Positions 26,838-33,841 of a stretch of 64,000 nt of DNA are shown here, in pieces (position 1 is the first letter of the stretch; each line of letters begins with the position of its first letter). A program made the position numbers and the translations under genes. The notes below the pieces were generated by a model. That model made no database searches, had not been told where the DNA came from, and saw only the letters and a program-made list of their open reading frames with translations. Location of the stretch: positions 649,630 to 713,629 of the forward strand of contig NZ_CP078077.1 of the NCBI RefSeq assembly GCF_023101185.1. The letters run 5' to 3'. Source of the DNA: Microbacterium galbinum (GTDB taxonomy: Bacteria > Actinomycetota > Actinomycetes > Actinomycetales > Microbacteriaceae).

Positions 26838-27722
26838 GTGTTCGAGCTGCGCCGCCTGCGCCTGCTGCACGAGTTGCACCTGCGCGGCACGATCGCCGAT
26901 GTCGCCGCCGCCCTGTCGTTCAGCCCCTCGACGGTCTCGCAGCAGCTCGCGCAGCTCGAGCGCGAGGCCGGGGTCGCTCTGCTCGAACCCGACGGCCGGC
27001 GGGTGCGCCTCACCGCGCGTGGCCGCCTGCTCGCCGCGCACGCCGCGCGCGCGCTCGAACTCGACGAGGCCGCCCGCGCCGAACTGTCGGAGGAGGCGCC
27101 GGCGCAGGTGCGCATCGCCGTCATGCCCACGGCCGCGGAGGCTCTCGTGCCTCCGGCGCTCTCGCTGCTGGCCGAACGGATGCCGGGGCTCCGCCTCGAG
27201 ATGGTGGAGCTGCCGCCCGAGATCGCGCTCTTCGAGTTGCAGGCCCGGGCGTTCGACCTGGTCGTCGCCGAGCAGTACCCCGGCCACACGCGGGAGATCG
27301 CCGAGGGAATCGACCGCACCTTGCTCGGCGTCGATCCGATCCGACTGGCCGTGCCCCGCGGGGATGCCGCGCACGGGCTGGAGGACCTGCGCGATCGGGC
27401 GTGGGTGCTCGAGCCTCAGGGCGCCGCGGTGCGGCGATGGGCCGTGCAGCAGTGCCGGGCCGCGGGGTTCGAGCCCGACGTGCGCTTCGAGGCCACGGAT
27501 CTCGTGTCGCACGCCCGGCTCGTCGCCGCCGGCCATGCCGTCGCGATGCTGCCCGATCTCGTGTGGACCGGAGGGCGGACAACCGTGAGCCTGCGGGAGC
27601 TGCCCGGGTCGCCCGTGCGCGAGATCTTCGCCGCCACCCGCGCGTCGTCGCGCGACGATGCGGCGATCACGGCGGTGCGCGACGCGCTGGCCGATGCGCT
27701 GGCCGCCCACGAACCGCGCTGA
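26838..27722 (+). CDS. LysR-family regulator, likely of putA
   Basis: The 294-residue protein has an N-terminal winged helix (residues about 1-60, FELRRLRLLHELHLRGTIADVA then SPSTVSQQLAQLE) and a two-lobed effector domain. It starts with GTG after GGGAGG. It is divergent from putA across 144 bases, the classic arrangement for an activator of the neighbouring gene, with proline as possible co-inducer. Its last bases run into a short tandem repeat. Confidence 0.85.
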   Translation: MFELRRLRLLHELHLRGTIADVAAALSFSPSTVSQQLAQLEREAGVALLEPDGRRVRLTARGRLLAAHAARALELDEAARAELSEEAPAQVRIAVMPTAAEALVPPALSLLAERMPGLRLEMVELPPEIALFELQARAFDLVVAEQYPGHTREIAEGIDRTLLGVDPIRLAVPRGDAAHGLEDLRDRAWVLEPQGAAVRRWAVQQCRAAGFEPDVRFEATDLVSHARLVAAGHAVAMLPDLVWTGGRTTVSLRELPGSPVREIFAATRASSRDDAAITAVRDALADALAAHEPR

Positions 27723-27885
27723 CGGCGGGGGCTGACGGCGGGGGCTGCGCCCGGTTGCTGGGCCCGGTTGCTGGGCCCGGTTGCTGGGCGGGCGCGGCGG
27801 GGGCGGGCGTTGGCGGGCGCTGGGCTGGCGGGCACTGGGCTGGCGGGCACTCGGCTGGCGGGCACTCGGCTGGCGGGCGGGCTTG
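27718..27885. repeat. Cluster of short GC-rich tandem repeats after the LysR gene
   Basis: Three small arrays follow each other: GCTGACGGCGGGG twice (27718 onward, the first copy containing the LysR stop codon), a 13-base GCCCGGTTGCTGG unit three times (about 27749-27788), and a 15-base GCTGGCGGGCACT(C/G)G unit about four times (27829-27880). No open frame explains them. They look like slippage products at a gene end. Confidence 0.75.
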
Positions 27886-27975
27886 GCTCCCACGACGCGA
27901 GCGAGCAGCGAGATGGAGCGCCGTGCTCGACGCCGGGCCCGTGCACTTTTCGAGGCGACCCGTGCCGTTCACGCT

Positions 27976-28151
27976 CCGGTTCCTGAGCGAGCGCAGCGAG
28001 ATGAAGGGCCTCGTCCCATCACCCGGTTCCTGAGCGAGCGTAGCGAGACGAAGGGCCGCACCTCATCACTCGGTTCCTGAGCGAGCGCAGCGAGACGAAG
28101 GGCCGCGGCTCATCACCCGGTTCCTGAGCGAGCGCAGCGAGACGAAGGGCC
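27976..28151. repeat. 47-bp tandem array, four copies
   Basis: A conserved 35-base core containing CCTGAGCGAGCGCAGCGAGA begins at 27976, 28023, 28070 and 28117, an exact 47-base period, with 12-base spacers mostly ending in CATCAC. Cores differ by one to three bases. The core holds GAGCGAGCGCAGCGAG-type internal symmetry but no ORF, and spacers are too similar and short for CRISPR. A degenerate relative lies near 27889-27922. Confidence 0.85.
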
Positions 28152-28155
28152 GCGG

Positions 28156-28246
28156 CCCTGTCGCTGCTGGGTCCCTGAGCTTGCCGAAGGGCCCCGCCCC
28201 GCCCCTGTCGCTGCTGGGTCCCTGAGCTTGTCGAAGGGCCCCACCC
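28156..28246. repeat. Second 47-bp repeat type, two copies
   Basis: Units at 28156-28200 and 28203-28246 contain GGTCCCTGAGCTTGTCGAAG and are 47 bases apart, directly following the first array. The same GAGCTTGTCGAAGG / CTTCGACAGGCTC motif forms the inverted hairpin at 22373-22426. Confidence 0.8.
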
Positions 28247-28367
28247 ATGTGCACTCGTTCTACACCGCTGCCGTGTTGTTCCGAGTTCTCCACCGATCAC
28301 ATCGATACTTGCGTTGGCCTGGGGTTTTCGTTTCGGAATGTCGGTGGTCCCTGGTGGACTGAGACGC
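28247..28367. other. Promoter-containing spacer before the HNH gene
   Basis: This is slightly AT-richer than its surroundings. CGATACTTGCGTTGGC (28303-28318) and a TTTTCG tract may belong to the promoter of the downstream HNH gene. No other feature is seen. Confidence 0.3.
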
Positions 28368-29987
28368 ATGAACAGCACCACCGAACTCCTGGATCGGGTC
28401 GCCGCCGACCTGGCCGCGGTGCTGCGCGCGGACGCGCTGGCGGGGTTGTCGGATGCGGAGAAGATGCAGGTGCTCCGCGCCGCGGGTGAGGTCGCCCGTC
28501 TCGTCGACGCCGTCGTGGTGGAGACGGTCGGATCGGTCGATCAACGCCCGGCGGGATCGGGAGAATTGGCGTTCTGTGGCCTGTTCGGATGCCGGACGAT
28601 GAACGAGCTCGTCCAACGCGTGCTCCGCACCGACGCGGCGGGGGCGGCACGGGTCGTGAAAGCCGGGACGATCGTCCGGCGAGAGCTCGACTTCTCCTCC
28701 GGAGCGATGCTTCCCGCCCGATGGCCCGCCCTGCGGGAAGCGCTGCTGGACGGGGCCGTCGGGGTCGCGGGGCTGCTCGCCGCGACCGGCCCCGTGGAGC
28801 AGGCGGGGCCGCGGATCGGTGCGGCGGACCGGTTGCATGCGGATGCCGAATTGGCGGAGTACGCCCGGGGACTCGTTGCCGTCGAGGGCGACGGGGCCTC
28901 GGACGGCGACCGTGGTGCCGATGCCGAGCGTCGGGTCGAAGCGGGCCCGCCGGCCACCCCGGAAGACTTGAAGTTGTTGTCGCGGGTGATTGTGACCTAC
29001 CTCGATCCCGACGGCGCGGAACCCGCCGAAGAGCGGGCAATGCGCGCCCGGGGGATCGTGCTCGGGCGGGTGAAGGACGGGGTGATCCCGATCCGCGGGT
29101 CCCTGCTGCCGGAGACGGCGGGGCAGTTGCAGCGCATCTGGGACGCGTACCTGAACCCGAAAGTCGACGGACCACCTGTCCCGGCGGCCCCGATGCCTGA
29201 TGAAGGGATGGCGGGTGGAGTGAGGTTCGTTCCGACCGTTGACGACGCGCCGCCACGTGAAACGAACGACTTCCTCGATGGCGATGTGCTCCCGTCGGGT
29301 GATCGCGGTGGGATGGTCGACGGCCGGTCCCGGGCACAGAAGCAGCACGATGCCCTCGCCGCCGTACTCGGGATCGCCGCCCGCCACAGCGACATGCCCT
29401 CCCTCGGTGGTGCCGCCCCGACCCTGGTCGTGTCGGTGACCGCGGAGGACTACGCGTCCGGGCGGGGATGGGCGCATGTCGACGGCATCGACACGCCGGT
29501 CTCGCTGATCACCGCCCGGCACACCGCGTGCGGTAGCAGCATCCAACGCGTCACCTCCGACCCCGCCGGGCGCATCATCGGCATCGATTCGACCGACCGG
29601 GTGTTCACCGTCCACCAACGCCGGGCGATCACGCTCCGTGATCGCGAGTGCCTCATCCCCGGCTGCCACGTCCCCGCCGCCTGGTGCGAGATCCACCACG
29701 TCACAGAACACTCCCGCGGCGGACCCACCCACACCGACAACGGCGTCGCCCTCTGCTGGCACCACCACCGCACCCTCGACACCTCCGGCTGGACCATCCG
29801 CATGCACAACGGCACACCCCACGTCCGCGGACCCGCCTGGTGGGACCCCCACCAACGCTGGAGAACACCCCGACCCGCACCCCGACCGGCACCACGGACC
29901 GCACCGCGGACTGCAACTACCACTGCCACTGCAACGGCCACCGCCACCGCGGCGAGACAGCGAACTCGAACACCGATGCGCGCATGA
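28368..29987 (+). CDS. DUF222 / HNH-endonuclease (13E12 family) protein
   Basis: The 539-residue protein has an N-terminal DUF222 region and a C-terminal HNH module: CLIPGCHVPAAWCEIHHV, EHSRGGPTHTDNGVALCWHHH. This zinc-bound HNH fold is usually a nuclease. 13E12 proteins occur in many copies in actinobacterial genomes and their role is unknown; mobile or defence functions have been suggested. ATG 28368 is chosen as the first start with DUF222-like sequence. The last 40 residues are PAPRTAPRTAT-type low complexity. It follows a repeat array, fitting a recombination-prone site. Confidence 0.82.
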   Translation: MNSTTELLDRVAADLAAVLRADALAGLSDAEKMQVLRAAGEVARLVDAVVVETVGSVDQRPAGSGELAFCGLFGCRTMNELVQRVLRTDAAGAARVVKAGTIVRRELDFSSGAMLPARWPALREALLDGAVGVAGLLAATGPVEQAGPRIGAADRLHADAELAEYARGLVAVEGDGASDGDRGADAERRVEAGPPATPEDLKLLSRVIVTYLDPDGAEPAEERAMRARGIVLGRVKDGVIPIRGSLLPETAGQLQRIWDAYLNPKVDGPPVPAAPMPDEGMAGGVRFVPTVDDAPPRETNDFLDGDVLPSGDRGGMVDGRSRAQKQHDALAAVLGIAARHSDMPSLGGAAPTLVVSVTAEDYASGRGWAHVDGIDTPVSLITARHTACGSSIQRVTSDPAGRIIGIDSTDRVFTVHQRRAITLRDRECLIPGCHVPAAWCEIHHVTEHSRGGPTHTDNGVALCWHHHRTLDTSGWTIRMHNGTPHVRGPAWWDPHQRWRTPRPAPRPAPRTAPRTATTTATATATATAARQRTRTPMRA

Positions 29988-30098
29988 ACGAGCGCGCGAC
30001 CTGTCACGCGCCCGACCGGTTGTCAATCCCGTGGTCGCTTCGCGCGGGCGGTGCGAGGGTGGCCACTCCAACGATCCCCACAAGGAGAGGAAGACGCC

Positions 30099-30305
30099 AT
30101 GAGCGCGGGAGACGACATCAAGAACAACGCCGAGAAGCTGGCCGGAAAGGCCAAGGAGGGCGCGGGCAAGCTCACCGACAACGAGCGCCTCGAAGCCGAA
30201 GGTCGCGCAGACCAGACGAAGGCCTCTGCCAAGCAGGCGGGCGAGAACGTCAAGGACGCCGCGCAGAAGGCCGGCGAGAACGTCAAGGACGCGTTCGACC
30301 GCTGA
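30099..30305 (+). CDS. CsbD-family stress protein
   Basis: The 68-residue hydrophilic helical protein matches the CsbD family (DIKNNAEKLAGKAKEGAGKLTDNERLEAEG split across its start). CsbD proteins are small general-stress proteins of unknown mechanism. AAGGAGAGGAAG precedes ATG 30099. The sequence AGENVKDA occurs twice at the C-terminal end. Two strong hairpins follow. Confidence 0.88.
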   Translation: MSAGDDIKNNAEKLAGKAKEGAGKLTDNERLEAEGRADQTKASAKQAGENVKDAAQKAGENVKDAFDR

Positions 30306-30313
30306 GACCGACG

Positions 30314-30337
30314 AACCCCGCTCCTCGGAGCGGGGTT
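30314..30337 (+). terminator. Terminator after csbD
   Basis: AACCCCGCTC pairs with GAGCGGGGTT around a four-base loop, starting nine bases after the stop codon. Confidence 0.75.
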
Positions 30338-30366
30338 CCGGCCCTCCGGCGCGACGTCCGGACACA

Positions 30367-30400
30367 GAGGAGGCCCGCCACTCGGGCGGGCCTCCTCTTT
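30367..30400. terminator. Bidirectional terminator between convergent genes
   Basis: A 12-13 bp stem (AGGAGGCCCGCC, 30368-30379, with 30385-30396) is followed by TTT on the plus strand. It lies just beyond the stop of the minus-strand small membrane protein (30406), so it can end both transcripts. Confidence 0.75.
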
Positions 30401-30405
30401 CTGGT

Positions 30406-30570
30406 CTAGCTGCGGCGACTGCCGGTGATCGATCGGATGAGCCATGCGATCACGGCGATAGCGAGGAGCACGAGGCCCACCCACAGGAGGAACTGCAGAG
30501 ACTGCACGAGTCCTCCGGTGATCGCGAGAATCACGGCGATGACGATGACGATGATGAGGAGGATGTTCAT
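30406..30570 (-). CDS. Small hydrophobic membrane protein
   Basis: The 54-residue peptide has two membrane helices (residues about 3-20 and 27-46) and a basic end SRRS. GAAGGGAAGAACG precedes ATG 30570; the longer frame adds an Arg-rich stretch made by the 18-bp repeat and is unlikely. Similar short hydrophobic proteins of unknown role are widespread in actinobacteria. It lies among stress-type genes. Confidence 0.65.
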   Translation of the reverse strand: MNILLIIVIVIAVILAITGGLVQSLQFLLWVGLVLLAIAVIAWLIRSITGSRRS

Positions 30571-30673
30571 CGTTCTTCCCTTCTGTTCGAGGCGGGCGCC
30601 CCGAATTGCTGTAACCCTCACGCTAGGGGTCGACGCCCGCCGGGGCAGAGGGGGTTGACGCGGACACCTCCGG

Positions 30674-30722
30674 AATGCCAAGGGAATCCGAAATGCCAAG
30701 GGAATCCGAAATGCCCAGGGAA
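30674..30722. repeat. 18-bp tandem repeat between divergent small genes
   Basis: AATGCCAAGGGAATCCGA-type units start at 30674, 30692 and 30710 (about 2.7 copies) between the divergent membrane-protein and DUF7218 genes. It may place or multiply a regulator site, or be neutral slippage. Confidence 0.8.
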
Positions 30723-30742
30723 GCAGAGGAGAGGACGACATC

Positions 30743-31009
30743 ATGCCCGGACGACGCAACAGTTCACTGAAGGATCCGGAGCTCTACGAAGAGCTCCGCG
30801 ACGACGGCGCCTCGAAGGAGAAGGCCGCCCGCATCTCGAACGCGGCCGCCCGTGACGGCCGCAAAGCCGTCGGCAGACGCGGCGGCGAGAGCGGCGATTA
30901 CGAGGACTGGACGGTGCCGGAGCTGCGCGCCCGAGCGAAGGAGCTCGGAATCACCGGCTACAGCGGCAAGCGCAAGGCCGAGCTCATCTCGATGCTGCGG
31001 AACCACTAG
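30743..31009 (+). CDS. DUF7218 / Rho-termination-factor N-like small protein
   Basis: The 88-residue basic protein starts with the KDPELYEELRDDGASKEKAARISNA-type region (residues 10-34) and ends with a SAP/Rho-N-like helix-extended-helix (TVPELRARAKELGITGYSGK), a fold that often binds nucleic acids. GAGGAGAGG precedes ATG. The next gene begins nine bases after its stop. Its role is unknown; binding DNA or RNA is a guess from the fold. Confidence 0.75.
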   Translation: MPGRRNSSLKDPELYEELRDDGASKEKAARISNAAARDGRKAVGRRGGESGDYEDWTVPELRARAKELGITGYSGKRKAELISMLRNH

Positions 31010-31018
31010 GCGGACTCG

Positions 31019-32176
31019 GTGACGCGCTTCGGCATCGAGGAGGAGTTCCTGCTGGTCGACCGGAGCACGCTCGTGCCGCTAGCCATGGCCGACGGCACCC
31101 GGGAACGGCTCGCACCCGAGGGCGGCGGACGGATCCTGCCCGAGTTCCTCACCTCCCAGTTCGAGTGCGTCACCGATCCCCTCTCGTCGATGACGGATGC
31201 TGCGGCGCAACTGCGGAACCTGCGCGCTGCACTCGCAGCGCACGCCGCCCCGCTGGACGCCGTGATCGCCGCATCCGGCACGCCGTTCAACACCACGGGA
31301 CGCGCGACGATCTCCGCGTCGCCGCACTACGACCGCGTCTCGGCGCAGCTCGGCGCGATCGCGCGCGGCCACGAGGTGAACGGGCTGCACGTGCACGTCG
31401 AGGTCGCGGATGCCGAGGAGCGCGTGCGGGCGCTCAACCGTCTGCGCGGCTGGTTGCCGGTGCTGCTCGCCCTCACCGGCAACAGCCCCTTCGCCGAGGG
31501 GGCGGCGACCGGTTTCGCGAGCTGGCGCAGCATCCTGATCCGTCGCCTGCCCGCGACGTGGACGCCGCCCTGGTTCCACGACCTCACCGACTACGAGGGT
31601 CAGGTGGATCGGCTGATCGCGCTCTCCGCGATCCCCGAACGGTCGTCACTGTCGTGGGCGGCACGGCTCTCGGACCGCTTCCCCACGGTCGAGTCGCGCG
31701 TGTGCGACGCGCAGCTCTCGATCGACGACACGCTCTTCGCGGCGGCCCTCACCCGCGCGATCGTGGTGGCCGACGACGGCCCGGCGTCGGCGGCCCCGGT
31801 CGAGCAGATCGACGCCGGGCTCTGGGTGGCCGCGCGGCACGGCATGGCGGCGACGATCACCGATCCCACGACGGGCGAGACGACGGATGCCTGGGCCGCG
31901 ACGCACCGGCTGCTCGAGGTCGTCCGGCACGCGCTCGAGCAGCTCGGCGACGCGGAGTTCGTCACCGCCCACATCGACCGCCTCCGGAGGGAGGGAACGG
32001 GCGCCGAGCGCCAGCTCCGCGCCCACGCGCACGACGGCCTGCGCGGCCTCCGACGGCTGCACCTCGCGGGGAGCGACACCGGAGAGTTCACCGGAGACTT
32101 CGCCGCGGAGCCCGCCACGGAGCCCGCCGCAGGATCCACCGAGGACTCCGCCACAAGATCCGCCGAAGAGGAGTGA
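31019..32176 (+). CDS. YbdK-type carboxylate-amine ligase (GCS2 superfamily)
   Basis: The 385-residue enzyme has GIEEEFLLVD at its very start and NGLHVHVEV in the middle, typical of YbdK-like weak glutamate-cysteine ligases. GTG 31019 gives the conserved FGIEEEF motif at residue 4, so the start is well placed. It would join a carboxylate and an amine using ATP, with unknown true substrates. The C-terminal 30 residues are acidic low complexity. It is a shorter cousin of the 10132-11625 protein. Confidence 0.82.
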   Translation: MTRFGIEEEFLLVDRSTLVPLAMADGTRERLAPEGGGRILPEFLTSQFECVTDPLSSMTDAAAQLRNLRAALAAHAAPLDAVIAASGTPFNTTGRATISASPHYDRVSAQLGAIARGHEVNGLHVHVEVADAEERVRALNRLRGWLPVLLALTGNSPFAEGAATGFASWRSILIRRLPATWTPPWFHDLTDYEGQVDRLIALSAIPERSSLSWAARLSDRFPTVESRVCDAQLSIDDTLFAAALTRAIVVADDGPASAAPVEQIDAGLWVAARHGMAATITDPTTGETTDAWAATHRLLEVVRHALEQLGDAEFVTAHIDRLRREGTGAERQLRAHAHDGLRGLRRLHLAGSDTGEFTGDFAAEPATEPAAGSTEDSATRSAEEE

Positions 32177-32225
32177 GTTCCCGGCATCCGCCCTCCACGT
32201 CCGTGGCCGGGAGTAGCCTTCGCCT

Positions 32226-33635
32226 GTGGCATCCTTCTCCGGCGTCCAGCGCCTGGTCATCTCGATCGCGGTCCTCGCGTCGTTCGTGACGTTCCTCGAC
32301 GGCACCGTCGTGAACGTCGCGCTGCCCGCGATCAGCCGCGAGCTGGGCGGCGGCATCACGACCCAGCAGTGGGTGGTCGATGCGTACCTCATCACGTTGA
32401 GCGCGCTGATCCTGCTGGCGGGGTCGGTCTCCGACGCGTACGGCCGCGTGCTGGTGATGCGCGTGGGGCTCATCGCCTTCGGAATCGCCTCGATCGCGGT
32501 CGCCGCGGCCCCTGACCCGCTGGTGCTCATCATCGCCCGCGCGGCGCAGGGCGCGGCGGGCGCGCTGCTGGTTCCGAGTTCTCTCGCCCTGATCACCGCG
32601 ACCATGCGCTCCGATGTGCAGGCGCGCGCGATCGGGGTGTGGACGGCGTTCACGACAGCCGCTCAGCTGGTCGGCCCGCTCATGGGCGGACTCTTCGTCG
32701 ACTACCTGTCGTGGCGCTTCGTGTTCCTCATCAACGTGCTGCCGATCGCCCTGAACCTGATCCTGCTGTCGCGGCTGAAGCTGGCCGAGAAGCCGAGCGG
32801 TCGCCGCGTCGACTGGGTCAGCGGGGCGCTGTGCGCGATCGGCCTCGGCGCCGTGGTGTTCGCGCTCATCGAGCAGCCCAACTACGGCTGGGGCTCCCCC
32901 GCCATCTGGATGCCGGGCATCGCGGGGGCCGCCCTGTTCGCGTGGTTCCTGCTGCGGCAGCGGGGCTCGGCCTCACCGCTCATGCCGCCGTGGCTCTTCC
33001 GCGTGCGCGACTTCGGCTGGGGCAACCTCGCCACCTTTTTCGTCTACGCCGCGCTCTCGCTCAACGGATTCGTCGTGGGCGTCTACCTGCAGCAGGGCGC
33101 GGGGCTCAGCGCCACCGCCGCCGGTCTCGCGAGCCTTCCCATGACGATCCTGATGATCCTCGTCAGTTCGCGGGCGGGCGCCTGGGCCGGGCGATTCGGT
33201 CCGCGTATCTTCATGACGGTCGGCCCCGCGATCATGGCCGTCGGCGCCCTCATGCTGCTGCTCGTCGCCGAGGACTTCGACTACTGGTGGCAGGTGCTGC
33301 CGGCCATGATCGTGACGGGTCTCGGCCTCGCACTCACGGTCGCCCCGCTGACCGCCGCGATCCTCGGCGCGATCGATCAGGAGCACTCCGGTATCGCCTC
33401 GGCCGTCAACAACGCCGTCTCGCGCGTCGCCGGCCTCCTCGTCGTCGCGATGCTGTCGACGATCGTCGGCGGCATGCTCGACCTCGACGGGTTCCACAGC
33501 GCAGCCTGGGTCACCGCCGCGCTGCTCGTGCTCGGCGCGATCGTGTCGTGGATCGGCATCCGTCGCAATCCCGCCGAGGTCGAAGACGCCGTGACCCCGA
33601 CATCCGCCCCGTCCCCGGCAGCACCCGCGGCCTGA
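32226..33635 (+). CDS. DHA2-family MFS drug exporter
   Basis: The 469-residue protein has about 14 membrane helices and the DHA2/EmrB-QacA signatures FLDGTVVNVALPAI (helix 1) and WVVDAYLITLSALILLAG. It starts at GTG 32226. Such proton antiporters expel toxic compounds or antibiotics. No adjacent regulator gives a substrate clue. It is followed by a spacer with an inverted repeat. Confidence 0.88.
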   Translation: MASFSGVQRLVISIAVLASFVTFLDGTVVNVALPAISRELGGGITTQQWVVDAYLITLSALILLAGSVSDAYGRVLVMRVGLIAFGIASIAVAAAPDPLVLIIARAAQGAAGALLVPSSLALITATMRSDVQARAIGVWTAFTTAAQLVGPLMGGLFVDYLSWRFVFLINVLPIALNLILLSRLKLAEKPSGRRVDWVSGALCAIGLGAVVFALIEQPNYGWGSPAIWMPGIAGAALFAWFLLRQRGSASPLMPPWLFRVRDFGWGNLATFFVYAALSLNGFVVGVYLQQGAGLSATAAGLASLPMTILMILVSSRAGAWAGRFGPRIFMTVGPAIMAVGALMLLLVAEDFDYWWQVLPAMIVTGLGLALTVAPLTAAILGAIDQEHSGIASAVNNAVSRVAGLLVVAMLSTIVGGMLDLDGFHSAAWVTAALLVLGAIVSWIGIRRNPAEVEDAVTPTSAPSPAAPAA

Positions 33636-33681
33636 ATCAGGCCCTGCCTGCGTGACTCAGGCTGCCCCCGCCTGCGCAGGA

Positions 33682-33750
33682 TCTCGGAGATCTGCACCCA
33701 TTTCGCACGAACGCGGCCGATTCCCTGCGGGATTGCGTGAATCTCCGAGA
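33682..33750. promoter_or_regulatory. Long-loop inverted repeat between convergent genes
   Basis: TCTCGGAGAT (33682-33691) and its exact complement (33741-33750) are separated by 49 bases between the converging exporter and glycosidase genes. It may form a terminator stem or be the remnant of a palindromic repeat like those at 53107 and 55835. Confidence 0.45.
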
Positions 33751-33841
33751 CGACGCCACGGCCTCTCCCGCACGTCGGGATCGACAGGTCGGCCCGGAGA
33801 ACCGGGGCGGCGACCCGTCGATCCCGCGAGCGGGGCGACGC

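Noticed and set aside
27976-28246. CRISPR array
   Set aside because: The 12-base spacers are near-identical and too short, repeats vary, and no cas genes are present.
33682-33750. Insertion-sequence ends
   Set aside because: The arms are only ten bases, no transposase frame lies between them and no target duplication is visible.
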